NCBI GenBank assembly: GCA_028023455.1
Contig: JAQFVV010000022.1
Coordinates: forward strand, 8,823,100 to 8,887,099
Reading direction: 5' to 3'
Source of the DNA: Epiperipatus broadwayi
Lineage: Eukaryota > Onychophora > Udeonychophora > Euonychophora > Peripatidae
Length of the DNA: 64,000 nt
Positions 22,240-35,679 of this stretch are shown piece after piece. The translations under genes were made by a program, and so were the position numbers. Under the pieces are notes generated by a model that saw only the letters and a list, made by a program, of their open reading frames with translations, was not told the DNA's origin and ran no database searches. The first letter of the stretch is position 1. Each line of letters starts with the position of its first letter.

Positions 22240-24084
22240 TATTTATTATTAAATTTATATAACATGTATTAAAAATTCCCAAGAAGAAAAATATATATTT
22301 TTTAATTGACAGGTTTATTACTTAAGAGTTCATTTCAAATTCAAGCATCGAAAAAGACATAGCTGAAGCCATAATTCATGAACTCTTAAGATTAGAGACG
22401 ACCATTCTATTGTATTAGTGCGCTAAATGACACAAAGCATTGATGTAATGGCTTTATATAATTATGAATAAAGATTTTTTTCTCTGAATTTTCTGAAATG
22501 AATGTTTGAGTTTATGCAATGATAGAATGATCATGAATACCAAAGTTCAAACCAATTTTTAATATCATTACATTTATATTAATACATCTAGCAATTCCAA
22601 AAATAGAAATAAAGTTCTCTTCCAGAAAATCTAGCCATCTTGTTTAGTTAAATTTCTTTTCTCTCAGATAAGCTGTAGATAGCTGAAGCCTTGGTATATC
22701 TTTAAGTACAAGCATTGTCGTATGTATTTTTTTGCTATCATGCCATTCTATTTTTATATTATGGATATTACAATTAGTTTAAGCAATTGATACAAAAAGC
22801 TGCAGTCATAAATGGCATTTAAGATGCAATCATTTATCAAGCAAAACTTTGTCCAAGTCCAGTTTAAGTAATTCAATAATACCTCTATGCAAGATCACAA
22901 TTAGGTCTTCCAAGCTATTAAATAACCTCCACTACTGCTTTCTTAGTACTAGAGATGTCAACACTTTATGCACTCTCGTCCATATTTGTATATATAGAAA
23001 AGAATAACTACTGGAGTCAGAATTGGTTTAATGAAAGACTAAAAATGAGTTTACTCAAATCAAATAATATTATTTATTGTTGCTATTGCAAAGAAACTGA
23101 CAAATGCTATGAAAAAATGTCATAATAATAGAATTCTACAATAATGTGACTAATCACAGTAAAATGACAAAAGAAGGAGAAAGAATTTAAAAGAAAGAAC
23201 ACTGATATAATAGAGCTGCTATAGTGGTAATGATTTGCCTTTGATCTAGTCCTATAACTTAACAGAATACTCCCACTCACTTGGGAACTGATGTTAATTT
23301 ATATATCTGAAAAGCATTTCACTAACCCTATGTATTAATCGTGGTTTAATGTCTGTTTATGAATTAATATGGTGGATGATCAAAAATTAAATCTCATAGA
23401 CACACATATTGATATGCATATTATATATTAAATAACCATATATTTACATATCAATAGGCATACCTACATTTTTATGCATTTATTAAATTAAATTATTCCA
23501 AATTCTTTTCCTATAATGATTTATTCCTCCGCAGTTATCATTTCTTCAATATGCCGGCTTTCTAAGATATCATTTTTTGTCTCAAAGTATCTTATCTCAT
23601 TGTATTTTTGTGGACACCTTCAAATCTCTAGAAAGTATCGAGAGATTGAAATAATCCGTCTTTGGGATTAGTTGAAGAAAATGGAGTGAGATATTTGCTT
23701 CGCATTCTTGTATTCTGTAAGATTAACAATTGATGGAAAGCTTTTATAAAAAATAAAATTAAAAATAATTTGTTCCTTTAAAGATTGCAAATCTCACAGC
23801 CACCAACTCGCAAATGTTTTGAGAAGAAACATAAAATCGCACTTTATACAAATTTCTATTATTTGCTCCTGGATAACACACACACACACACACACAAAAA
23901 GGAGGCGCTAAACTAGTGAGTGGATTAAAATTATCACCAATATGGAAGATTATTGGTTAAGTTCTTTTAGATTCTGATTATTGTAATGCTTATATAACAT
24001 AATTTAATTTACATATTTTAATTCAATTTATATCTGCGGATATATTTTATTTTTTAAGAAAATTTTTATAGTATGTACTATATA
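22240..24084. other. AT-rich intergenic DNA with a CA microsatellite
   Basis: No gene is seen. A (CA)n run lies at about 23876-23897 and a TA run near 24079-24094. Confidence 0.5.
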
Positions 24085-24535
24085 TATATATATAAAAGCA
24101 AATATGCCTATATGTTTGAAAAGAAAGCTTTTTAATAATTATGTTTTACCAGTTCCTACTTATGGATCTGAGACTTGAACCCTTATTACAAGAGCAATAC
24201 AAAGACTTCAGACCACTCAAAGAAGTATGGAGAGACATATATTAGGAATAAGAGATCGAAAACAAAATACATAGGCAAGAGAACAAACAGGTGTTTCTGA
24301 CATCACTGAAAGAATTAAGAGACTCAAGTGGAGATGGATTGGATACAGCCAGAAGAGATAATAATTGATGAACAGTTAAAATCTTAAACTGGATTCCACT
24401 AGATTGTAAAAGACTTAAAAAGGGACTACATGTGAGATGGATAGATGAAATAAGGAAGTGTGTGGGGGTTATGTGGAGAAGAGAGACTGGAGATGGATTG
24501 AACTTGTAGAGACTCATTCTGCAGTAGTTGATATA
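24085..24535 (+). pseudogene. RTE C-terminal fragment, copy A
   Basis: Across frames: CLKRKLFNNYVLPVPTYGSE, then RAIQRLQTTQRSMERHILGI, then VRWMDEIRKCVG, then KRDWRWIELVETHSAV. This is the C-terminal block of RTE proteins after the RT domain. It contains stops (YGSET followed by a stop in place of W). The next RTE copy follows directly in the same orientation. Confidence 0.85.
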
Positions 24536-24561
24536 TGTTTTCCCCACCACCACCACCAAAA

Positions 24562-25655
24562 AACAAAAATGCAACATCAACAATTAGATTACATGTCAAG
24601 CGTTGTTAGCCGAGAGGTCATCGCAGCCGTCTTGCAAGCAAGTAGTTGGTTGCAGACAGTTGTGGGTTCACCTCCCGGACGATGCTATGACATATGAAAA
24701 AAAAGAGAAAAAAACAATTAGATTACATAATGATACTAGGAAAGTTAACATTAAGTAGAGTGTAAGACAGGATGACTCCATATCTCCAAAACTTTTTCCA
24801 ACAGTGCTGCAAGAAGTATTTTATGGATTAAAATGAGAAGCTGAAGGATTAAAAGTAAATGGATATTATTTAAGTCATTTAATTTTTTCAGATGATGTAG
24901 TTGTTTTTGCAAGTAATGTTTCAGAGTTTCAAAAATGTTGCAAAAGTTATCAGATGTGAATAAAAAAGTAGGACTAAAAGTAAATGGTAAAAAGGGTATA
25001 ATAATGTTCAATGGATTTTCTCAAAAGATGAATATAAAGATTGATTATGGTGAGTTAAAAGAAGTCAGCAACTACAAATACTTTTGGTCAGATTATACTA
25101 TGAATGAAAACATAATAAATAAAATTAATCATAGAAATAAACTTGGTTGGAGAGCTTTTGGTAGAATAATATTAAAAGGAAATATACCTATATGTTTGAA
25201 AAGGAAGGTTTTTAATAAATGTGTTTTACCAGTTCTTACTTATGGATCTGAAACTTGGACATTTAATAGAAGAGCAATGCAGAGACTTCACATCACTCAA
25301 AGAAGTATAGAGATATGCATGTTAGGAGTAACAAGAAGAGATTGAAACACAATACATGGATAAGAGAACAAACATGTGTTATTGGCATCATTTGAAAGAA
25401 TTAAAATACTGAAGTGGAGTTGGGCTGGACATATTGCTAGAAGAGATAGTAGTAGATGGATGACTGAAATCTTAAATTACATTCCAAGATATTGTAAGAC
25501 CCATAAAAAGACCACGTGTGAGATGGATGGCTGAAATAAGAAAGTGTGCAGGCGAAATGCGGAGAAGAGAGGCTAAAGATTAGAGAAGATGGATTAAACT
25601 TGGGGAGACCATCATGCAGTGGATTGATAATGGTTGATGTTGATGATCTTTTCTG
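24562..25655 (+). pseudogene. RTE RT and C-terminal region, copy B
   Basis: After the SINE insertion is removed, pieces read VRQDDSISPKLF (RT QGD..SP.LF block), HLIFSDDVVVFASN (catalytic box, usually FADD), MLQKLSDVNKKVGLKVNGKK, SNYKYF (Y.YLG block), then CLKRKVFNKCVLPVLTYGSE, RAMQRLHITQRSIEICMLGV and VRWMAEIRKCAGEMRRREAK. A frame of 136 codons (24935-25345) survives. The 3' end is near TTGATGTTGATGATC, the TGATGA-type tail shared with the copy at 30490. The 5' edge (AAAAATGCAACATCAACAA) matches the minus-strand copy at about 31440-31460. Confidence 0.9.
24595..24713 (+). mobile_element. tRNA-derived SINE-1 with perfect TSD
   Basis: It starts GTCAAGCGTTGTTAGCCGAG, has the B-box-like GGGTTCACCTCC, ends GCTATGACATATG, and has an A-rich tail interrupted by G. 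ACAATTAGATTACAT flanks it on both sides (24580-24594 and 24714-24728). The duplicated bases belong to the host RTE copy, so the SINE landed in an existing RTE. Confidence 0.95.
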
Positions 25656-25734
25656 ATCAGATGCAGGTTCATATATTAGACAACGGATACTAATTATCAT
25701 GTGATAATATTTGATCATTATTGATAATATGGAA

Positions 25735-25910
25735 TAATGATAAGTGGCACATTATTATGAATTATGTCTTCTGGTGCTTGAAGCTCTTATAAATTCCTGA
25801 GCAAAAATCATTCAGTCATTTTATTATTAATAATAATATGACAACTCCATTATGGTACTATCTGGAGGTCAGGACACTGATTTTGAGAGCTAAAACTTTC
25901 TCAAACTACC
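25735..25910. repeat. Dispersed repeat related to SINE-2 surroundings
   Basis: TCTTCTGGTGCTTGAAGCTC, then AAATTCCTGAGCAA, is the reverse complement of the CTCAGGAATT...CACTAGAAG segment found with the tRNA-like copies near 14670. Related traces lie at about 31940-32060 and 34350-34460. Confidence 0.45.
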
Positions 25911-28510
25911 ACATTTATTTACTTATTTGTGAACTATGATACTTAGCAATCCTTAAACTTAATTTATTATTGAGAAATTAAATGAGAATTGACAATCATA
26001 AACTTCATTTGGATTAAAAAATTATTCTAACAATAATCTATTTTTTAATATCCCAGAATCTTAAATAGTTTATTTATGCTCTAATGAAAATATCCCTCAA
26101 GCACCTCAAACATTACTCCTACCCTGTCTGTTTTAAATCATTATAAACATATCTATATCTTTTAATATCAGGTTGGAAGTAGCTGCTAGTGAGATTTATC
26201 ATCCTTCATTGATAAGATATCTTGAGTGATTTTTGGAACAACACTGTTGCACTTAATTAGAATGCATAACTCTTTCTATGTTAATACAAATAAGAAATAT
26301 TTAATGCTGCTTTCAGGATGATCCACTATTTTTTAAAAGTGTCACTTACTACAATCAAAATCAAGTTGAATCAAAAACTAAACCACTTACATGTGAATAG
26401 GCTGCTGGCAAAATTATCTCTGATCTGCTTACAATTAATTCATATTAAGGATTTTAATATTAATTTTATGGAACTCTTGGTTCTCTGTGGTCTTTGACAA
26501 TACCTGATAACATCAGTGATATTTAATTAAACAGGTAAGTTATACTAATGGTGCAATTCTTTATCTTTCCTGTGCTGCAGTTCAAACAAATTCTTAGAGA
26601 ACTCCCATACACTTTAATCTACTGAACTTTTCTTATGAATAGGCTAAATCAATTATCTTTTGCTTGTCAAAATAATCGTCAAGAATAAAAGCTAATTTAT
26701 CCTTGATCACTATACTCACTAAAAAATGATTGGTTTGAATAGAAAAGCTGATTTAAATTTGCTATCAATCACAAAATTCACGAGAAAAAATTGTACAGAA
26801 TAAGAAAGCTGATTTCTCATTCCAATCATAATACAAAATTGGCTTAAAAAAATAAATTAATTTTCTCACTGTTTTGAATAAGGAAAGAAATTACATTTTT
26901 AAATCCAATCACAGTAATCACTAAGAAAGAATTATTCTACATACAGATCTAAATATAAATTATTTTGACAAGTATTTTCTTCTCTCATGAGAAGAAAGAC
27001 ATAAATGAGATAAATTTATAGTCAGTGCTCTTGTATCTGTTCATATTTTTGTTGTCACTTGGACCACTTTACTGACTCCATTATGAAATTTCAGACTTTC
27101 TTTTGATTTGTTTTAATTTAACTACAGACTACAAGTACAAAAAATATATATTATTATATATGATGGTATAAATTATTCCCTTTCCCATTATTTTATAATT
27201 TAAAATTCTTTTTAAATTTGTTTTCTTATTTTTAATACTATATGAAATCGAAAATCATTTCTCAAAGTATGTTGCACACAAATTTATTTGAAGTTTTTGT
27301 TTAATCTACATTACAGTCTATTATTTTTATAAATATATTTCTAATAATCTGTCTGACTTTTAAGAATGATGTTATATTCTAGATCTAAGGAAGAGAAAAA
27401 TAGGACTTAAACCATTTATTCTAAATTGGGATAATTTGTATTGGAAAATTAGTTAATAATAATGATGTATAATGTAGTATTAAAGGATGTATTTGTAAGC
27501 TGGCCCTAAATGTTCAACCTGTCATGTTGCTGCTTGAACATTATAAGACATTCCCCCAAAAGTAACCCTTTAATTAATTTTTTTAGTTATAAATCATATC
27601 AAAGATCAACATTTATGTTTGATATTTAAATCAAACATTCTTACATGGATAATAGAGTTAACTATTTATTTATTTATTCACAGTATGACATAACATTTAA
27701 GCAAAACTTAGCATAAATTTTGTTTTGAGATTGAAAATCAATCCATGAATTCATCGTTTTAAAGTTTACCATTATCTCATTTACCATTATCAGACCTGAG
27801 CAAAACAAATAAGGACTACCGATAATAAATACAGCTATAATTAAATAGCAAAACCAAGTTTTTCACTGATACTTTGGTAGTCTATTTTTTTCATTTACCA
27901 ACTATTTAGCCTCTCTGAATCTTTCTGACCTTAAAAGCACTCACCACATAATCTTTCTGCATGAGCCAGATGAAAAAATTTAAATATCAGTTTTTTAACT
28001 TGGTTCTTATATAATCAAATAATTAATTGCTTAAAAAGTCATATAATAATGCTCAAATGGCAAATTGAGATAATAAAAATCGATTTACTTGATCAAACCA
28101 ATTTTTTATTTTATTTTACTAAAGAGTATTACTCTTAGATCTAGAACCATCTATAATAATATTGAATGCACTAACCTGACAGACTGTGTTATTATAATCA
28201 TGTGATAGAAAAGGACTGCTATTACCTGATTTAATATAATTAACGATTGATGTAGTAGACTCATTTTAGAATTTGCACCAGTTCTTTATACTATATAATC
28301 AATAATATAAAAATTATTATATTAAAAAGCTGAAATTTAAAAATATTAAAAAACATTAAAATGTTTTCTATGAAGATCATAGTGTAATATGTTATATCTC
28401 AATTCACAATGAGTCTAATAGAAAGCAATTCAATGTTCTAATTCATATATAATTTTAAAACCTTAAATGTTTTGATAGAATTCAAAAATCTTTGCTAAAT
28501 GTTACAATAG
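25911..28510. other. AT-rich intergenic DNA
   Basis: 2.6 kb with no gene or definable element. Around 26700-26960 the phrase AATC.CA...AAAATT...GAAAGCTGATTT recurs two or three times in degenerate form, a weak tandem repeat. Confidence 0.45.
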
Positions 28511-28527
28511 TATTTTTACTTAGGTAA

Positions 28528-28737
28528 TATTTACTGAGGCTATAACCTCAATAATATGCGTGTAAAAATGCGATAGTATGGACCTCTACAGGTGTTTTAA
28601 CCACAAGCTTACGCTATGGAAGAAAAGAGGTCCCTACTATTGCATTTTTACACGCATATTATCGAGGTTATAGCTTCAGTAAATATTACTTATGTAATCA
28701 ATGTGTGTTTAATAAATTTATAATTACAACTTTAAAT
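28528..28737 (+). mobile_element. Long-hairpin element with 17-bp TSD
   Basis: Arms of about 65-70 bases pair around a loop near 28595-28628: left TATTTACTGAGGC...GCGTGTAAAAATGCG, right TGCATTTTTACACGC...TTCAGTAAATATTAC. A tail of about 45 bases follows the right arm. The 17-mer TATTTTTACTTAGGTAA is identical at 28511-28527 and 28738-28754. I see no hammerhead core. The architecture is the same as at 1355, 37986 and 53307. Confidence 0.8.
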
Positions 28738-29280
28738 TATTTTTACTTAGGTAAATAAATAATTGTATCCAAAAATTCATGGAGATAACCAATGCTTGGA
28801 ACCTTAAATAATTAAGGTTATTAATATAAAAAAATGCTATGTTTACATAGAAGAGGGAAACTTTTTTTCAAAATGAGTGTATTCTGCAGAAAATTAATCA
28901 GTTTTTTTTTTTTTTTTACATAATTCAGTGGACAAAAAATGAATATTTCAAACACTATGAATGGAGCTAAGACCTGACTGATCAATTTTGATGCCTGAGT
29001 TAAGTCTTAAAAATTAAGTAGTTTAAAATTATTGAAAAAATTATTCATGGTCTAATGAACACTGCAATGAATTTAATAGGAAAAAATTAAGTATTATATA
29101 TTTTCAAGATTTGTGTTTTTCCAGTGCATCTTATATCTTAGCGTTATAATATTGAACCATTTGTAGGCACATATGTCAGACCAACCTCTCTTACTATGTA
29201 TGCATTTGGAAACATGCACTTCATTTTTTAAGTGAGTACAACATACATCACACATGTTATAATTTAACCTCATATAGACA

Positions 29281-29542
29281 ATTTAGATATATTTAACTTT
29301 CATATATATGTAAGTATAATAATGTTCAAGGCTAAATGGATTTATAAGTAATCACTAAAATAAAATCAGCATTTAGGCAGACCCAATATCAATAATAATC
29401 AATAATCTCAATCCGTTGTCAAGGCAACCTCCTTTTAACCTTTATTGTTAAAAGGAGGTAGCCTTGACAACAGGTTAAAATAATTGATTGTTATTGATAT
29501 TGAATTGTCTAAGTGTTGACTGATTTTAATGATTATATATAT
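29281..29542 (-). mobile_element. Long-hairpin element
   Basis: Arms at about 29367-29438 and 29449-29530 are inverted copies (TTGTCAAGGC...CCTCCTTTTAAC against GTTAAAAGGAGG...GCCTTGACAA) around a small loop. The tail lies on the left (29290-29366). Part of the family recurs at 35290-35440 on the plus strand. A possible 9-bp duplication ATATAGACA is at 29272-29280 and 29543-29551, but the right one sits in a TA run, so the ends are uncertain. Confidence 0.65.
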
Positions 29543-29551
29543 ATATAGACA

Positions 29552-30489
29552 CATTTCAAACTTCCTTTCATCATACATTCGTCAAACATATGATCAAAGA
29601 TTTGTGTAAAAGATAAATGAAAAAACTTGTATATATAATACTTTATTTTAGTGTTTATGTTAATTTAATGCTGAAGCAAATGACCTATTACTTCTCCACT
29701 GGAATCTGTCCTAATTAGAGCAAACATCTATCCAAGTTTATTTTAACATTTTATTCTATCCAATGAAAAGTAAAATAAAACAATAAAAATAACTGATATT
29801 TTAATTTTTAGTGTCTTGCTTATAGTCACAAATGCATAATGATAATTAAATGCTAATTTATAGATGCATTTTGGTTTTATTAAAAACAACAGAGTTGATC
29901 AAATCATCATTTTAAATTATATTATGCATAATATGTAGAATTGCCTGGATGCAAATACATCATATATTCTAGACCATTGTATGAATACAGAAAATGGCAC
30001 TTAGTAGTGCATGTTATATGATATGATATATATTACAGACATTTTTACTTATATATATATATCCATAATAAAATTTAATTTAAAAATTATGCACATTAGA
30101 GCATCAATAAAATAACAACAGAAAATAGTATAAGGCAGTTATGAAAAAAATAATGGAATAATAGACTGAAATAAAAAAGTATATTTATGTATGTATATAC
30201 TGGATTCAAATCTAGACATTTAAATGTGTTTGCTTGCTCATTCTCTCTCATTTTGTATTGTATTCCTTCATTGATTTGGACGTGTTGCTCGATGAAATAG
30301 ATTTATATTCCTCAGTCGTAATATTTGAAATGGTAAGTTGATTTGATTGAGATGAAAACAAAAGATTGCTGCTAATATGAAGTTTTAGCTTTTTCAGGTA
30401 TCAATGCTTAATTCATTTACAATATAACAAACTGAAGGTCAAAACAAATCTTTTATCTGATAAAATAGATTCACATTGATATAATAAAA
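29552..30489. other. AT-rich intergenic DNA
   Basis: No gene or element is seen. Confidence 0.5.
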
Positions 30490-31712
30490 AAGATCATCAT
30501 CATCATCATCATTGTCAATCATTATTAGTCCACTGGAGGATAAAGGTCTCTCCAAGTTTAATTCACCTTCTCTGACCTCTAGCCTTTCATTTCCATATTA
30601 TCTCTGCATACTTTCTATCATCCAACTTACATATGGTCTCTTTCTGGGTCTTTTACAATCTATAGGAATCCAGTTTAAAATTTTAATTGTCTATCTATTA
30701 TCATCTCTTCTAGCAATGTGACCAGCCCAACTCCACTTTAGTCTTTTAATTCTTTTAATGATGTCAGTAACACCTGTTTGTTCTCTTACCCATATATTGC
30801 ATTTTCACTCTCTTCTTGTTATACCTAACATGCTTGTCTCCATATTTCTTTTACTAGTCTGTAAGTCTCTGTATTGATCTTCTATTAAGTGTCCAAGTCT
30901 CAGATCCATAAGTAAGAATTGGTAAAACATATTTATTAAAAACCTTCCTTTTTAAACACATAGGCATATTTCCTTTTAGTATTAAGTTATTTCTACCAAA
31001 AGCACTCCAAACAAGTTTAATTCTATGATTAATTTCATCCATTATGTTTCCCATCTAAATTAATAATTTGACCAAGGTATTTGTAGCTGTTAACTTCTTC
31101 TAACTCATCATAATAAATCTTTATTTTCATCTTTTGAGAAAATCCATCAACATTACTTTAATCTTGTTAACATTTACCTTTAGTCCTATTTTCTTACTTT
31201 CATCTAATAACTCCTGCAACATTTCCTGAAGTTCTAAAGCATTATTTGAAAAAAAAAAAAACTACATCATCTGCAAAATCTAAATGATTTAAATAATTTC
31301 CATTTACTTTCACTCCTTTAGCTTCCCATTTTAATTCACAAAATAGTTTTTGCAGCACTGCTGTAAAAAGTTTTGGAGATATGGAGTCATCCTGTCTTAT
31401 ACCTTTTTCAATGTTGACTTTCCCAGTTATGTAATCTAATTGTTGCTGTTGTATTTTTATAAATATTCTTGAGAGTAAGACAATATCCTGGGTTTATACC
31501 TTGATGATCCATTGCTTTAATCTCTGAAGAAATGCTTCTAGAATCAAATGCCTTTTCATAGTATACAAATCCAAAGCATAATGATAACTCATATTCATTG
31601 GTCCTTTCTATAACTTCTCTCAATATTTGGATATGATCTACTGTACTAAAACCACTTTTAAATCCATCTTGTTCTCTTGGTTGGTGGAAATCCAATGTTC
31701 TCTACTCACAGG
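30490..31712 (-). pseudogene. RTE RT and C-terminal region, copy C
   Basis: Minus-strand pieces run in order: HQPREQDGFKSGFSTVDHIQ, ILREVIERTNEYELSLC, FVYYEKAFDS (first RT aspartate block), AMDHQGINP, LKNIYKNTTATIRLH, then the QDDSISPKLF block, CFKMRKYVLPILTYGSE-type C terminus (KRKVFNKYVLPILTYGSE, WTLNRRSIQRL), and VRWM..IRK near the end. A (TGA)n run at about 30492-30511 forms the 3' tail. Two frames (95 and 66 codons) survive. It overlaps in content with copies A and B and adds the RT 5' half they lack. Confidence 0.9.
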
Positions 31713-33633
31713 TTTGTTTTAAAAAAATGATTTTTAGAATCAGGTCTGTAATGAATCTTAATAACATATTTGGGCATATTTTTTTCTATGAAATACATAC
31801 ATATTTTTAACATTATATATTTGAGCCACTGTAAAATCATTTATGCGTTGATTAAAATCAATCTAAATTCCTATTATTCTTGTACATTGTTAATGTTGAT
31901 TTACTATTTTTTGTAATAAATAAATAATAATAATTGAATGGTCTGTTGCTTGGGAATTTGTAAAATGTTTTAGCACTGATAGTAACGGAGCAGGTACTTA
32001 ATCCATAGAACTTAGATTCATATAACTGCAGGTTTACTGCTGCATCAAATTGTGCAAGGAAATAAATATACGAGTGTTATTTCACACATATCTATTAGAC
32101 TAAAGATTGTTATATTAATATAAAAATCCATATATTTGAGTTTTAACTGAATTTAAAAACCTACAGAAATAACAATCTCTTGCCTAATAAATAGTTTTTA
32201 ATAGCATTGATATATTTATTCAAAAGACATTAAAACATCGTTAAGCTTGTACAAGAATTGTAGACTTATAATTGAATTGAATAAATAGCTCACAGTGATG
32301 AAGATTAGATGATTTGGGCCAACTGATGAAACTAGTTCAGTAGAAATTCATTTTAGAATTTGTTTCTGGAGTTTTTTTTTGTTTGTTTGAAAGTATTTAA
32401 TATTAAGCAATATAATACTAAAAATGATATATATATATTTAAATATATATATATAATTAAATAAAATATTGAAAACATCTGTTTAAAAGTTTTTTTGGTT
32501 TTTATATTTAAAAAAAAAATTAATAATATGATTAAAAAATAAATAAATCTGATGAAATATTTTAAAATAGGTTTTGTTTTAAAAGTACGTATATATATAT
32601 TTAAAAATGTATATATATATTATCTCTATTTTATATATATAAAAAAACAAAATTTAATTCATGACAAAAAATGAATATATTCCTTTAGGAAATATAGAGA
32701 TTGATTTTTTAGTGAAATTAAATTTATAAAGCATAAAGCATTATTTAATCAATATGATTGTCTAAAATTTAATTATTCCCTGATTTTCTAGAAATCCTCA
32801 ACTACTATCATTTTTTGATGACTCATAATTTTTGTAATTGTAACATTTTAGAGCAATTTCTTTTTAAAATTTATTTAAATGTATTAGTGCTGCCCTCTGT
32901 AAATTTTAAAATGTGCTAACATAATTTAAATTTATATTTATATGTAGAATATAATATCTACTCCAATTGATTGTTAGAAATTTAAAAGAATACACACGCA
33001 TGCTGGGGAGGATGGGGGTGGGGCAGTTCACAAATCAAAAGTATAGATTTGAAGAGTATAATTTAATTTATCAAATGATCACTTACTTAGGAGAGCACAG
33101 TTTGAATAATAGGGGGTTGTTTTTTTTAATTTGAATTTTCTATTGCTCTCTGATTCATTCCAGGGATGACAAATATTCTAAATCTTACATATTTATACCT
33201 CAAACATTTTCTTGTTGCTCTCATAAATTTATTATACAAATATTGTTAATCCACCTTTGGCTTCACAATCTTATTTATATATTGAAGCACTATATTGTGT
33301 AGCTAAAAACATTATTGATTCCTTTTATCTTTAACACTGGTGAATATTTGTGAGAATTCATGGGCCACAAAGAAAATGAGCAATTGGTTATTTGATCATA
33401 TCTATCCTGAACTCTTCTTGTTTAAAGCACAAATAATTAGATTAAATTCTATTTTGGTCTTAATACAAGATAATTTAATTCCCTAAAAAGGATCTAATGC
33501 TTAAAGAGATTGGCATGAAATAAAAAAATGACCAAAAATGAAATAATTGAATTTCAATAATGAATATAGGATTGAAAAATCACAAAAGCTAAATAAATAA
33601 TAAATTATTCATGTCATTGCTGATTTGATGGCA
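31713..33633. other. AT-rich intergenic DNA with repeat traces
   Basis: No gene is seen. A SINE-2-associated trace lies at about 31940-32060. A hammerhead-like string is at 32323-32346. TA microsatellites lie at about 32428-32450, 32590-32600 and 32615-32640. Confidence 0.45.
32323..32346 (+). ncRNA. Hammerhead-like core, degenerate
   Basis: GGGCCAA precedes CTGATGA, followed by A, an ACT/AGT stem with loop AGTTC, one A, then GAAA. The preceding GGCCAA matches the stem I side in the family copies at 13873 and 38128. No paired stem I partner is visible downstream. Confidence 0.35.
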
Positions 33634-33828
<195 letters not shown>

Positions 33829-34523
33829 AAGTAAGTTAGTAATTAAGTAAGGAAGGAAGTTATATAAAAACCTTTTTAAAATGAAAAATGGCATTTTGTC
33901 TTTTCATAAATCTAACTGTTAGACGAAAGAGAGAAATGAAAATTTACAAGTTTCTCTTTTAAATATGAAAGAGCTTTTTACTACTCTACAAAATAAAGAC
34001 GTTGAGTTCTGACAACATTAGTTTAATTTAGATTCATTGAATCAAATGCAAAACATTTCATTTTTCTTAGATCTGTAGTGCAGTACTCATCAAGCTGTTT
34101 CTACTCATTTAAAGTCTCAACCAGTTTTGGAAGATTGGAAGAAAAATCTTCCATCATCTTTTGCTAGCATAATTATCAGTTTGAGTCTGCGAATCAGTTT
34201 AAATTTATTGGAAGCTTTGGGACTTGGATATTGAGATTTTTTTTTTTTTTACAAATATTTTTTAAAAATAAAACAAAATTCAATGTTTTCTGATTGGTTA
34301 CAATGTTTTTATTTTTGTAATAGCATAAGTAATTGACTAATTATTTAATCAGTCAGAAGATAATGTGAGTTTGGGCATCAGAAATAATAAGATGAAGTTT
34401 GATCCAGAAGCTTTTAGCTTTCGAATCCATCACTCTAAGCATTATGTTACTCTTTATTTAGAATATCAAATATATAGAGCTTAAAATGTGTTGTTAATTG
34501 TTCATATATATATATAAAGTCTT
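33829..34523. other. AT-rich intergenic DNA
   Basis: A SINE-2-like trace at about 34350-34460 is the only feature seen. Confidence 0.45.
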
Positions 34524-34538
34524 CATGTTTAAACAGAG

Positions 34539-34650
34539 GTTATTTTTTCTATATGTCATAGCATCGGCCAGGAGGCGAACCCACAACCGTCTGCAACCAA
34601 CTACTTGCTTGCAAGGCGGCTGTGATGACCTCTCAGCTAACAACGCTTGA
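34539..34650 (-). mobile_element. tRNA-derived SINE-1, minus strand, perfect TSD
   Basis: On the minus strand it starts GTCAAGCGTTGTTAGCTGAG and carries the B-box-like GGGTTCGCCTCC, close to the tRNA consensus, then GCTATGACATAT and an A-rich tail. CATGTTTAAACAGAG flanks it on both sides (34524-34538 and 34651-34665). Confidence 0.95.
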
Positions 34651-34665
34651 CATGTTTAAACAGAG

Positions 34666-35289
34666 TTTGCAGCAAAATTAAATTATTTTTATATGTATGT
34701 ATATTAATTTTAAAAATTAATAAGAATAATGAAAATATTTAAATAATATAAAAAATATATTGAAAATAAAAAAAGTTACTTATTTCTGTGTGCTAGCTGC
34801 TAGTGTGGGGTTATTTTTTCCCACCACGATATGGGTTTTCATTATTCCAAAAAATACAGTAATTACAAAAACAAATAATAGACAAGAGATGTGAACCAAA
34901 TATGGGAAATCATTTATAATAATAGAATGTTACAAATTTGATGAAGAATATTTTTGCATTGTTTTTTTTTTTAAATTCAAACATTATTTTTTCACTGACA
35001 TTGACATTAATATCTGATGCATTGTAGCTAAACAGAATGCTAGTAGTGGACTAACAAATGAATGTTATAATTATCAGCATGACAATCAAAGAACCTGTGA
35101 AGATGGAACAAACAGTACCTGTATATACTAATCAGAAAATTATCACATTCTTTTACATGTAAATATTAATAATTTTAACACCATATATTTTATAGATAAA
35201 TTTCAGTTATAATATAACTAAACAAAAAAAGCACTTTAAAAACAGGTATTGCAAACTGAAATCATGCTATTTGCTAATAGTAGATCAGT
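34666..35289. other. AT-rich intergenic DNA
   Basis: Nothing recognisable. Confidence 0.5.
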
Positions 35290-35440
35290 TATTAATAATT
35301 CCACCTTTATTGAGTTTTGTTTTGACAATAGGTTGAGATTGTTGATTGTTATTGATATTGGGAATGTCCAAGTGTTGACTGATTTTAATGATTGCTTATA
35401 AAACCCATTTAGCCTTGAGCATTATTACACTTACCATGTA
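35290..35440 (+). repeat. Single-arm copy of the 29281 hairpin family
   Basis: TGACAATAGGTTGAGATTG, TTGATTGTTATTGATATTG, GTGTTGACTGATTTTAATG and ACCCATTTAGCCTTGAGCA match the right arm and tail of the element at 29281-29542 (reverse strand there). The left arm is missing. Confidence 0.7.
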
Positions 35441-35679
35441 AGTAATACTGTGGGTGCAATTTGAAAATTATAATTGCAGTTTGTATTGTTATTATTATTG
35501 ACTATTTATGAGTCTGCATTCAAAACAGGTATCAATAATTTCATTCTCTGTGGTAAAATCGTTAGTGTCTATATAAATATATTGGACCATAACTAAAGAT
35601 GGTTATACTACTCATGTTAAGCTTAATATTTCTGTTTGGTTTTTCTATACATACAAACAACACATATAAATCTACCAAG

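Noticed and set aside
24242-25718. Minus-strand frames of 86-113 codons opposite the RTE copies
   Set aside because: They are antisense to clear RTE coding blocks and show low-complexity serine/leucine content.
28508-28740. Hammerhead core in the hairpin at 28528-28737
   Set aside because: I looked on both strands and found no CTGANGA...GAAA order; only the hairpin-plus-tail layout is shared.
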